Shown here in pieces: positions 1-9,753 of a DNA stretch of 64,000 nucleotides. Each line of letters opens with the position of its first letter. Positions within the stretch are counted from its first letter, which is position 1. The position numbers and the translations under genes are program-made. The DNA comes from Globodera rostochiensis (lineage: Eukaryota > Nematoda > Chromadorea > Rhabditida > Heteroderidae), in assembly GCA_018350325.1 (NCBI GenBank), contig JAEVLN010000006.1, forward strand, positions 2,990,693 through 3,054,692, given 5' to 3'. The notes below the pieces were generated by a model. It did no database searches, was not told where the DNA came from, and saw nothing but the letters and a program-made list of their open reading frames with translations.

Positions 1-187
1 TAATGTTTTATTTCAATTATTAGCATGAATGTAGTAAGAAAACAAAATGAAACATTTTTGAATATTAATTTTTTTAAAAAATATCTTAGCAATATTTTTC
101 GTACATTTCACGATTTTAACTTCGCAATTGTTGCCGCAGTATTTGTGGAATTCATTATAATTTGGGGTATTTTGAATATGCGTCCAC

Positions 188-323
188 CAGGGATGGGCAA
201 AGTCGGAAAATAAAATGCGAAATCGGAAAATAAAAGCCGAAATCCGAAATTCCGAAACCCCAAAAAACCCGATTTCCGAAATTTCGAAAAAATTTTCGAA
301 ATCCGAAATTTTGCCCATCCCTG
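188..323. repeat. hAT-like MITE, CAGGGATGGGC termini
   Basis: The element begins CAGGGATGGGCAAA and ends with its reverse complement, TTTGCCCATCCCTG. The 8 bases outside each end (gcgtccac and ccgtctac) match at 6 of 8 positions, which fits an aged 8-bp target duplication. The interior is built from repeats of CGAAAT and CCGAAA words. The same termini occur at 4744-4887 with a perfect duplication, and in degraded form near 21115-21170. CAGGG termini plus 8-bp duplications are typical of the hAT superfamily. Confidence 0.75.
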
Positions 324-519
324 CCGTCTACTATCAGAAAGTACATTTTTCAGTGAAATAAACCCTCAGAGTTCAGATTTTTGTGACTTTCTGATTGGTT
401 GGATTTGCGTTGATCATGCCGCAACTCTAATTTCTAAATTTACCATAAATCTTTATTGAATTTTAAATTATTAACGCATGTTTATAAAAGATTGTTCAGG
501 TTTAATTGAGCTAGAATCT

Positions 520-888
520 AAACTCAGAATATATTTTTTGCAAGCAATTCATTATCTAATATTTTTATTATTTCGTATGGATAATAGTATGACGTAATCT
601 ATATTATAGCATGTATACATTCATATAGCCAATTGCGCACATAAAGTAGTCGTGTCATATCGAATCAATACAATACGTGTTTTATAGTTAGCATTATAAT
701 GTATAGAAGAATGCTTGCGTAATAATCATTTCATTTTAGCATTAAAATAAATTATATAAAATTAATAAACAAAATGTTAGGTTAATTAGAATTAAATAAA
801 ATTTGGGCTAAACTAATTCATGATAAAAATTGCATTTAAAAGTTTTTTCCAAAATGATTTTAATAGGAAATTTTAAACAAGAAAGACG
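520..888 (+). promoter_or_regulatory. Conserved upstream block of secreted family gene A
   Basis: This AT-rich stretch before the gene A start is repeated before paralogue B (about 9337-9753) and paralogue C (about 26590-27000). Shared landmarks are AACTCAGAATATATTTTTTG (A and C), GTATGACGTAATC, CATTCATATAG and a purine-rich AAACAAGAAAGACG just before the ATG. Conservation of a non-coding block in three copies could reflect shared promoter function or simply the original duplication unit; the sequence cannot separate the two. Confidence 0.5.
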
Positions 889-3800
889 ATGATGAATATG
901 TGCCTGAGAATGCTGTGCCAACTTCTCATAATGCTAACTTTCTGTTTTTTGTTGGGCAACGCTAACAATCAAAATGCAAATTCGACCGATCCAAAAGATT
1001 CGGAGGCTCACATTAATGCTACAGTATTCAGTCCTAATGATTTGAGGGACATAAACGGCGGCCATCATGACGACCATGGTTTGACATCAAATTTTTTTTG
1101 ACAAAAAAATATTCGATTTGCTAATTGATCAATTATGATAACATGTAATTAAGGCGTGAATTTTTAAATGTTAAAATTACATTTAAAAAGCATAAATTGA
1201 TGCTAAAAATTGCTCAGTTTATGAGATTGTTCTCAAACAATTATTTTATTTCATTTAATTAAAAGGTGCCAGAAATCCAATGAAGTCTAAAACAAGTTTC
1301 TTTTTTTTGTGGAAAATACAATTTTTGAGATACTCTCTCTCTTCAAAAACTATAAATAGAAAAAAAGAATTATATACATAGGTAACTAGGGACCGGATTT
1401 TGAAGCTTTAAAACCATTTCAGCTCAGCCATTTGAGCGTTGGCTACTTCAGCGCAACATTTTTCCCGTTTTTTGAGTCTTTTTTTTGAAAAATGACTAAA
1501 AATTTAAGATGAATTATTTTTAACAGTCAGAAATCTATCTTTTTTGTTTTTTTAATTTTTATCCAAAAAAATGCCAAAATATACTTTTATTCCCGAAAAG
1601 CCTGCAGTTATATGCACTAAAAAGTTGCTCTAATCATTTTATTCAAATATTATCAAAATAGCAAAACCTTATTTCTGCTTTAAAAATATTTAATTTGTTA
1701 ATATTTAGCTGAACCATCTACCTCACATTCGCAAAACATTTTGTCTTCCGAGTCAGAAGCTACGAGTGACAGCGATTTCCAAACGCCACATGCAACTTTA
1801 AGCGATAATAAAGGCAATAAATTATTATACATAATTTTAATAGATAAATATGAATTATATTTATAATTTGTAACTATTTAAAGCATTAAAATTATAGGCC
1901 CTAAAAATGATTCGGAAGATGAAAACATTCAAAAGGCCACAGAGGAATCGTTAAAAGAGCACCAGACTAAGCGTAATAATGGTATGTGATCGAGTTTATG
2001 AATATGCATTGGTCCGATATGTCCTTTTTTAAGATTCGTCCTTTATTTGGGGTACGGGTCCTTTTTCGTCCTTTATTTGAAGATTTCTGAAATGTTTTGA
2101 AAAATTTTTTTGAATAAATCTTTAGACAGATGGTCAAATTAGTTACCTAATTTTCAGAGTAGGGGTCAGTCCGAAACGGGTCAGTCCCGTCCCGCCAGTC
2201 CCGTCCCGGCCGGTCCCGTCCCGCCGGTCCCGTCCCGGCCAGTCCCGTCCCAGGGCCAGTCCCGTCCCGGCCAGTCCCGTCCCACCCACAAAGTTATGTT
2301 TTTTATTTTTTTGTAAACCAAAATCACGTTTCAAATTTTAGAATTTTTCATCTTTTTAAGCGTCTAACCCATATGAATAGTTGTTTTGCTTTTTTCTTTG
2401 TCTACATATGACATTGTTCAGTTTATACTATTTTTTCCAAATAGATTATAGCGTCAACAATGAAAATCAAGAAATAAAACCAGCAAAACAACAAAAAGTT
2501 TAACATGAAGGCTACTTGTACAGCTTCCAAAAGTTAATAGCGACAAATTTAATTTCAAAATTCACATGTTGCAAGTTGCAACATCATTAAAAAAATATAA
2601 AATACAACGAAAACGCAAGTAAAAAAGTTCAAAATCTTTCAAAAAAAAGTTCGGCTTAAAATTATTCAAAAAACATGAATTTTATCGTCACTTGCGTTTT
2701 CGTTGTATTTTATATTTTTTTAATGATGTTGCAACTTGCAACATGTGAATTTTGAAATTAAATTTGTCGCTATTAACTTTTGGAAGCTGTACTAGTAGCC
2801 TTCATGTTAAACTTTTTGTTGTTTTGCTGGTTTTATTTCTTGATTTTCATTGTTGACGCTATAATCTATTTGGAAAAAATAGTATAAACTGAACAATGTC
2901 ATATGTAGACAAAGAAAAAAGCAAAACAACTATTCATATGGGTTAGACGCTTAAAAAGATGAAAAATTCTAAAATTCGAAACGTGATTTTGGTTTACAAA
3001 AAAATAAAAAACATAACTTTGTGGGTGGGACGGGACTGGCCGGGACGGGACTGGCCCTGGGACGGGACTGGCCGGGACGGGACCGGCGGGACGGGACCGG
3101 CCCGGACGGGACTGGCGGAACGGGACTGACCCGTTTCGTAATTTTCAAGCATTTTTTCCATTACTTTATGAATTTTACACAAACTGATATTTGTAAATAA
3201 AAATTTGTTGGAAAAAATCATTTCAAGCGAAAAATATACATGCTCTTATAAACAAAATTGTTAAAAAATATGTCTTTTAATTAACCATCAAAATGTTTTT
3301 TTTTATTATATTGTCCTTTATTTTTACTTTGGACTTATCGGACCGCTGTCATATACATTAGTTTATGCTTCGAAGACATACGGCCCAAAAATAGCAGGGT
3401 TTAGCGTTGGTCACATTTGGGATATTTTAGTGCATAAAAATTCGGTCCTGGGAATGTTTTTACCGTAGAAAACATGCATTTAAAATTTCCTAAAATTTTT
3501 CCGTTGGGACCGCAATTCTTAATGATTGCATATTAACCGTTAATAGAATAGCTTTTAAGCCTAGGCCTAACAAATAAGCTTAGGCCTAAGCTAGCTTAGG
3601 CCAAACTGGCCGCGTCAAACTGTCCCCAACCGTATTAAAAAACAAAAATTATAGCCAAGAATGATGATGATGAACTAAAAAAACTCAAGAAACAATCTGA
3701 ACCTGATGATGAACAGGTAAGCGACAAAAAATGTTTACACGTAAAATTTGTCAATAGGCTGAAATTCAACCAAAACCAAAATTGGCATCCATCGATATAC

Positions 3801-6800
3801 AAGAGGATGGATTAACAGATGCTGAATTGAAAGCATTACATCGTCTGAACTCTAATGCAACTCCAAATAAAGTACTCAAATATTTGAATGAAGCTAGCAG
3901 GGCAAAGGTGCTTCAAGCTTTTGAGCATATTAACGGCAATGGAGCGGAAAGCAGCTGGATGGCTGAAAATCGGGTACAAATTTACAACAAAAAAAAAAAT
4001 TGGTGTTTTTGAATGCAATTTCTGCCAACACTCATCGCCCCATGTTTCAGTCCTAGAAAATTATGAAAAATTATCCAACTAGGGCTTGGATTTATCTGGA
4101 CTAAAAAAACGCGAAATATGAAGTGGAGGACTAAAACCTTGTAATTTTCCTCTTACAATTGTAAATATAATGTTTTCACATATTTTTGAACTAAATCAAA
4201 AATTTTACGAAATTATTGGTCCTAGGTTGCATTTTTAGTCCAAGAAAAAGTTATTGTTGGGTGCATTTTTGGGAGGAAAAAATACATTTTTTTTCGTTTT
4301 AATTTTTTCTTATAAAATTTTCAGGAAAATGCCAAAAATTTATATGGACTATGAGAGATCCCCGGTCAAACCGGGGACATACCGGGGACGGAGAAACCGG
4401 GGATCCCCGTTTTTGGGGATGAGCAAACCGGGTAACGGGTATCCCCATACGGGGATGGGCAAAATCCATTTTTAGGGATGCAAAATATTAGTGCTGCACG
4501 AAACCCAAAATTTACCGAGACTCGAGAGTCGAGACCGAGAAATGACACCGAGACTCGAGAACCGAGAAATTTCGAAAAAAAGTTTTACCAAAAAGCCCGA
4601 GAAATTTCTTGTGTCGAGACTCGAGACCGAGACTCTCGTGCAGCACTCAAAATATGCACCTCAAAGATTTAATTTTTCATTTTGCTTCGAAATACAATCT
4701 TCTTAGAGCTTTCAATGGCGTACTGTTTACTCGTAGTCTGAACCAGGGATGGGCGCCGACGGCCTCAAAAAATTTCGGAAATCGGAATTCCGGGGTCTCA
4801 AAAATTTTCGGAACTCGGAAATCGGAATTCCGACCCCAAAAAAGTCGGAAATCGGAAAGTCGGAAATCGGAATTCCGCCCATCCCTGGTCTGAACCCATT
4901 CCCTGGTTTAGGCACCAGCAAGGAATGAAACGCCAACGCAACAAGAAACGCCGAATGAATCGGACGGAATGGATGATTCGGAATTTGAAGCGCTGGAGGA
5001 ATTAATAAATGGAAATGAAGAAGTGCTAAGTAAATTAAATAAAACGAGTAGGTTGAAGGTGTTCAAAGCTGCGAGAAAGCTTGGTGTCGAGGTCAGTGCT
5101 GTTGGTCAGCAGGCAAAAAAATAGGGGGCGCTTCGTTCCCCACCCGGCTGGTTTGTGAAACCATAGCTCTGTTCTTAATCAACTGATTCTAGTCTTTAGA
5201 ATATTTGTGCAAGTATAAGTTAATCGATCAAGTAGCTCACAAAAATGTTATAAACTACTGATCACGAAAAATTCAAAATTTTCGAACATAAATCATCCCA
5301 TATGTACTGTAATACCAGGGGATGTAACGTACAACTTTTAATGCCGATTACGATATCCGATATGAGAAAGCAAAATTTATGATTAGCGATATTGATAAAT
5401 AGTAGAGCCCAGCATCTTTAAAAATAGGATTTGATGACTGGTCTGGATTAAAAATCCAGAAAAAAGCCAACTGACCGGAAGCCCCATTGGATCTGGATTC
5501 TGGATCCAGAAGGTCGGGCTCTAATAAATACGATTATATATCAGATTAACGATTTAAAGATTACACAAACTTAGTAACGAATCACATTTCCTGGTTTAGC
5601 TCCCACGGGAAAATGAAATTACAAATGAATCGGACGGATTGGATGATTTGGAAGAAGAAGCTCTGGAGGAATTAATAAATGGAAATGAGGAAGTGCTAAG
5701 TGAATTAAATGAAAAGAGTAGGTTGAAGGTGCGCAATGTTGCTAAAAAGCTTGGTGTGGAGGAGAGCAGCACCAGTGCTGTTGGTCAGCAGCAGGTAAAA
5801 AAAAAAATGGGGGCGCTTCTCAGGGCTCTCAGATCACCTACGAGAAAAAATGGCAAAGGCTTCTAGGAAATGGCATAATGGCAAGTGTGGCGAAATGGCA
5901 AATGTAATGGCAAGTTTTTCAAAATAATGGAATTTGCCATTAAAAAAGGGCAATCTGAGAGCCCTGGCGCTTCGTTCCCCCCTCCCCCCTGGCTGTTCGT
6001 GAAACCAAAACTCTGTTCTTAGTCAACTGAGTTCTAGTCTTTAGAATATTTGTGCAAGAATAAGTTAATCGATCAAGTAGCTTGCAAAAATGTTACAGAC
6101 TACTGATCACAAAAAATCGAAATTTTCAAACATGTAATCATTAATTCTACAGTACTTAAGCTTTTGAATGTTACTATTTGGAATGTAGAAACCTGGAATG
6201 TTTTTTTAAATTAAAATATGTCGTTATTTAACTTAAAAATCAAACTTGGCTATTTTTGATCATCCACCTGCCAAAAAAGATCAGTGTTGGGTGAACCTTG
6301 AGTAAAAGAGACTTTTTTTTTTCTTTTTAAATTTGTTCAAAATATAGATAGATATATGTCGGGTATTGTTTGTTTGAATATTAGCATTATTCGAAATTTC
6401 CCTACAAACAATTTGAAAATATTCAAATAAACTATTTTTGATAAAAAATCTTTCTCCGTAAAATTTTATTTTTAATGAGTACATTCAAAATAATACTAGC
6501 TCATCATTATATGAATATTTTCAAATACATAATACGAATATTAAACAAATATACGCCAACATATATATATTTAGATGAAAGTTAGTCCTTACTTGGATCA
6601 ATATCATTGGAGAAATTTCTTACTGGAAGGCGGTTGGGATTATGACAAAACAAACCAGTATTATGGCGATTTATCTAACCCCAACATAAGCCGATCAAAA
6701 AGCATGGCACAGCAAGGCGGCACTTTATCTGCTAAACGCCCACTTAAAGGATGTTGGATGTTTATAAATTTAATCATTTTTGTTTAAAAAAAATTCTTCC

Positions 6801-7754
6801 AAAAATTAGAAATATGGGTACATCTTTGGGCACTTTTGTTTTTTATTGGAGACCGGAAAATTTTGAAAATTGTAATTCTTTTAATAATCAAAAGTTCTTT
6901 TTTTAGTTCTCCAAGCACTCCAGGCGGCACAATTCGATCGTAAATTTTCTAAATCACTACCACACAAACGGAATGAAGAAACAACGAGCGAAAGTGAAAC
7001 CGGAAGTGAAAGTGAAACCGGTAGCGAAAGTGAAACCGGGAGTGGAAGTGAAACCGGGAGTGAAAGTGAAACCGGGAGTGGAAGTGAAACCGGGAGTGAA
7101 AGTGAAACCGGGACTAAAAGTAAAACCGAAAGTAAAAGCAAAATCGGAAGTAAAAGTAAAACCGGAAGTAAAAGTAAACCCGGGAGTAAAAGTAAAACCG
7201 GGAGTGAAAGTGAACCCGGGAGTAAAAGTAAAACCGGGAGTGAAAGTGAACCCGGGAGTAAAAGTAAAACCGGGAGTGAAAGTGAACCCGGGAGTAAAAG
7301 TAAAACCGGGAGTGAAAGTGAACCCGGGAGTGGAAGTGAAACCGGAAGTAAAAGTGAAACCGGAAGTAAAAGTGAAAACGGAAGTGAAGGTAGCACTGAA
7401 ACGGCGAGTGAAAGTGAAGATGAATTACCAGCAAGAAGCAAGCACCAAAATATGCCAGGAGGGAGGCCTGGAGTGCCAAGAAACAAAGAAATGCTGGCCC
7501 TGGGTGCGCAACTGAGACAAATGTCTATTGGTAAATCAAGAGAAATGCCAACCGCATCATACGGCAACATGAGTCAAACTGATGTAGACAGAGGACTGCT
7601 GGCCAAGTTGATCGAACGCTCCAATCACGGTGATCTGGGAATGGATTCGGCAACGGCACAAAACAAAAAAGCGAAAAAAGAGAAGCAAAAAAAGTGGCAT
7701 TTCGATAAAAATTTGTCTGAACATGAAAACGGGTCGTCGACTGATTCGCCCTAG
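889..7754 (+). CDS. Secreted modular protein A with Ser/Glu/Lys repeat (9 exons, 692 aa)
   Basis: I do not recognise this family. Exons in a consistent frame: 889-1078, 1709-1813, 1898-1981, 3655-3716, 3758-3973, 4912-5112, 5600-5794, 6575-6752, 6907-7754. Introns after exons 2 and 6 use GC donors. The first 25 or so residues are a signal peptide (MLCQLLIMLTFCFLLG core), so the product should be secreted. Exons 5, 6 and 7 each encode a related 65-72 residue acidic module with the pattern SDG.DD.E.EALEELI, GNEEVL and a downstream K-rich helix. Exon 9 opens with about 20 hexapeptides of the type S-E/K-S-E/K-T/P-G, then a conserved C-terminal domain (LRQMSIG, ERSNHGDLGM, KGHFDKNLSE-like). All module exons start and end in the same phase. 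The large second half of intron 3 holds a fold-back element. A candidate secreted effector-like protein by inference only. Confidence 0.75.
2157..3138. mobile_element. Long fold-back element with about 450-bp inverted arms
   Basis: Arms 2171-2620 and 2690-3138 are near-perfect reverse complements around a spacer of about 70 bases. The outer part of each arm is a GGGACGGGACTGGCC-type GC-rich tandem repeat, in sharp contrast to the AT-rich surroundings; the inner part is AT-rich. Both ends are flanked by the 9-base sequence taattttca (2148-2156 and 3139-3147), which looks like a 9-bp target duplication. Long inverted termini with 9-bp duplications resemble MULE-type elements, but about 14 bases at the left end have no partner on the right and no transposase is present. 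It lies inside an intron of gene A. Confidence 0.75.
3545..3610. repeat. TTAGGCCTAAGC palindromic word cluster
   Basis: A run of overlapping palindromes based on TTAGGCCTAAG and AAGCTTAGG. The same words recur inside the element at 11789-12415 within paralogue B, so this may be a remnant of that family. Confidence 0.5.
4362..4480. repeat. CCGGGGA/TCCCCGG word repeat
   Basis: A GC-rich island made of GGGGAT, ACCGGGG and their complements, ending in a GGGATGGGCAAAATCC stretch that resembles the CAGGGATGGGC element termini. Clear terminal repeats or target duplications were not found, so it is called only as a repeat. Confidence 0.5.
4489..4647. mobile_element. hAT-like MITE, TAGTGCTGCACGA termini
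   Basis: The left end TAGTGCTGCACGA pairs with TCGTGCAGCACT at the right end. Both sides carry the perfect 8-base direct repeat caaaatat (4481-4488 and 4648-4655). The interior consists of CTCGAGAC and GAGACCGAG words. A sister copy with identical termini sits at 39531-39708. Confidence 0.85.
4744..4887. mobile_element. hAT-like MITE, CAGGGATGGGC termini
   Basis: It begins CAGGGATGGGCG and ends CGCCCATCCCTG, flanked by the perfect 8-base repeat gtctgaac at 4736-4743 and 4888-4895. The core is CGGAAATCGGAATTCCG reiterated. It lies directly upstream of exon 6 of gene A, so it was inserted into that intron. Confidence 0.88.
5403..5523. mobile_element. hAT-like MITE, TAGAGCCC termini, in intron of gene A
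   Basis: TAGAGCCCAGC at the left and GGTCGGGCTCTA at the right, with flanks ataaatag and ataaatac (7 of 8 identical). The core repeats GGATCCAG-type words. A 3'-truncated copy occupies the matching intron of paralogue B (13324-13440), so the insertion is older than the A/B duplication. Confidence 0.75.
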
Positions 7755-7915
7755 GACTCTATAGAAAGAATACCAATTGTGGGACAATTGAGATCCGAGA
7801 CATTTTGGAAATTGACAGGAACGACAAACAATTTTTTTAAAATATTTTTGTGTGTGTGTATTTTTCACTCAACATTTTATGATTTGAAATTGCACATTTT
7901 ATTCTCTTGAAAAAC
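7755..7915 (+). other. Conserved 3' flank of the secreted family
   Basis: The sequence after the gene A stop, with AGATCCGAGACATT, AACGACAAACAATTT and CACTCAACATTTTATGAT, recurs after B (14914-15070) and after the broken C (about 29065-29190). It probably represents the shared 3' UTR and polyadenylation region. Confidence 0.5.
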
Positions 7916-7947
7916 TTTGCATAAATTGCTTCCTACTGTTATTATTA

Positions 7948-8110
7948 GAGACCAGAATTTATATGCTCTAAAAAAGGCCAAAATATGCCAAAAATGCTGA
8001 AATATGCAGCAAAATGCCAAAATATGCACAAATAAATCATTTTAGTGCCTAAACGGGCCCTATTTTTGGCATTATCTTTGAGTGATTATTAGTACCGATT
8101 TCTGCGCTTA
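7948..8110. repeat. TAGAGACC-type element remnant with ATATGCC words
   Basis: TAGAGACCAGAATT follows the sequence gttattat, as in other hAT-like elements here, and the core repeats AAAATATGCC. I could not define the right end. Confidence 0.4.
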
Positions 8111-8205
8111 TTTGAATATTAAAATTATTTCACTTTTCCTAGTAAAATTTGAAAATATTCAAACCAGAAGTTGGGCTCTTTTGGAGTTTGTACGGCTTCT
8201 ATTCG

Positions 8206-8480
8206 AACCGATATTTGCTAACCCCCGTCTCCAAGTGCCACTTTTTTAATCAAAATCCTTGGATTTTGGGCAACATCCTTTTGATCCGCTTACGGTTTCT
8301 GATTGGTTTGTCGATCCGGGGTTTTCCACTCCGTAGAATGTCCTTGAGAGTACCGTGTTGTTTAAAATATTTTTGGAATTTAAGGGAGAATTTTTGCGCT
8401 AAAATTTTTTGATTGTGTAGAGAGAGGACAGTGCTTTTTGGGCCCCCAAGTAGGGCAGAAATATTTTCGCAAGTTTTCAT
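8206..8480 (-). pseudogene. Tc1/mariner-like transposase N-terminal remnant
   Basis: The minus-strand translation reads about 76 residues with a helix-turn-helix-like start (ENISALLGGPKSTVLSLH), a GTLKDILRSGKPR segment matching the linker of Tc1 transposases between the two DNA-binding halves, and then, past a stop, GVSKYRFE and PYKLQKSP, like the VS..TV.R.L...Y...K.P region of Tc1. Stops interrupt it and the catalytic DDE domain is absent, so it is a dead fragment. Confidence 0.55.
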
Positions 8481-8724
8481 TTGGTAGATAAGATATTTTT
8501 TATTTGCGATGATTTTCTATTATAGAGAACAGAATAAGCTACAAAATGAGTATACAGTTAATAGGAAAAGATTGAAAACAATTTACAAAATATAGGGTTG
8601 AAAAGCGACCAAAGACATGAATCACCCTGTACGAGGAGTTAGTAAAGGTGAATAAAAAATCACTCATTTTAAAACTTCATGAATAAACTTAATATTTAAT
8701 AATATTCCTTAAATCAAGCCCTAA

Positions 8725-9215
8725 ACAATTGGGCACCGGACAATTGGGCACCAAAATTTCAGACAATTGGGTGATGATTAGGGCCGCTAATTATATGGAT
8801 AAACAATTTCCAAATATGGCCATAAAACATGGATGAAAAATGGCAAAAACTTGGAACAAATATTGACAAAAATTGCAAAATATGGACGAAAATGGATAAA
8901 AAAAAAACCATTTTTATGACATTCTGACATTATTTTCAAATTAAAAATCCAATCGTTAGGGGTGTAACATCGCGCGGTATTGCATGAAATGCGGTAGCGA
9001 TATGACTCATTTTCAAATGCGGTAGCGATATGCGGTATGCGATATGCCCAAAAAGCCGATAAATGCGGTAAATACCGCGCGGTAGCGGTTCTCTTGGCGC
9101 CCAATTATCCGTTTGGTGCCCAATTGTCCGCCATGTTGGTGCTCAATTGTCCGTTGGTGCCCAATTGTCCGAATTTTTGGTTTCCATTTGTCTGAATTTT
9201 TTTTGGCGCCAATTG
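8725..9215. repeat. Fold-back repeat with inverted GGGCACCGGACAATT arrays
   Basis: The left part has direct copies of the word ACAATTGGGCACC; the right part (9098-9210) has its reverse complement GGTGCCCAATTGTCC in several copies. Between them lie the left end of another element (TAGGGCCGCTAATTATATGG at 8779) and a GCGGTAGCGATAT array (8960-9090). The layout, inverted minisatellite arrays at both ends, recurs at 54175-54570 and 56080-56822 with different words. Confidence 0.65.
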
Positions 9216-9753
9216 TCTGTTTACAATTCAAACATAGTCTATTCAAATACTTCGATAAGCTTGACCCACAATTTATGCCTTTTATTAACCCAGCGAGATG
9301 GCGGATTTTGCAAAACGACTCAGCCCGATCATTTATTCGTATAGATATAATAGTATGACGTAATCCATTTTATAGAATGAATATTCATATAGCCAATTGC
9401 GCACATAAATCAAATCAATACAACACGTCTTTTATTTTAGCATTATAATGTCGAGAAGAATATTTGCCGTAATATCATTTCATTTTTAAACATAATCATT
9501 AAATATACATTTATTATACAAAATTGTTTTACATTAATATAATTATCTAAATAAAATTTGTTAATAAAATAACACAAAAATGTTATGTTAATTGAAATAA
9601 AAATTGCATTCTATTCTGACACAATATGTGTTGGATAGCAAGCACTTAATTTTTATTTAATAGAAATAAAGTTTTTTTTTCAAAATTTTATTTTCATAAA
9701 ATTGCTTTAAAATCAAACATTTTATCAAGTTTTACATTTAAACAAGAAAAACG

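Noticed and set aside
2143..3221. Minus-strand frames with Gly-Thr-Gly-Arg-Asp repeats
   Set aside because: They translate the GC-rich tandem ends of a fold-back element and have no start context or homology.
6973..7515. Open frame rich in Lys-Val-Lys-Pro repeats, and its antisense Leu-Pro-Val-Ser frame
   Set aside because: These are shadow frames of the Ser/Glu repeat exon. The frame that continues into the conserved C-terminal domain and matches paralogue B is the Ser/Glu one.
8787..9246. Minus-strand frames with Tyr/Arg repeats
   Set aside because: They translate the GCGGTAGCGATAT and CCCAATTGTCC word arrays of a fold-back repeat.
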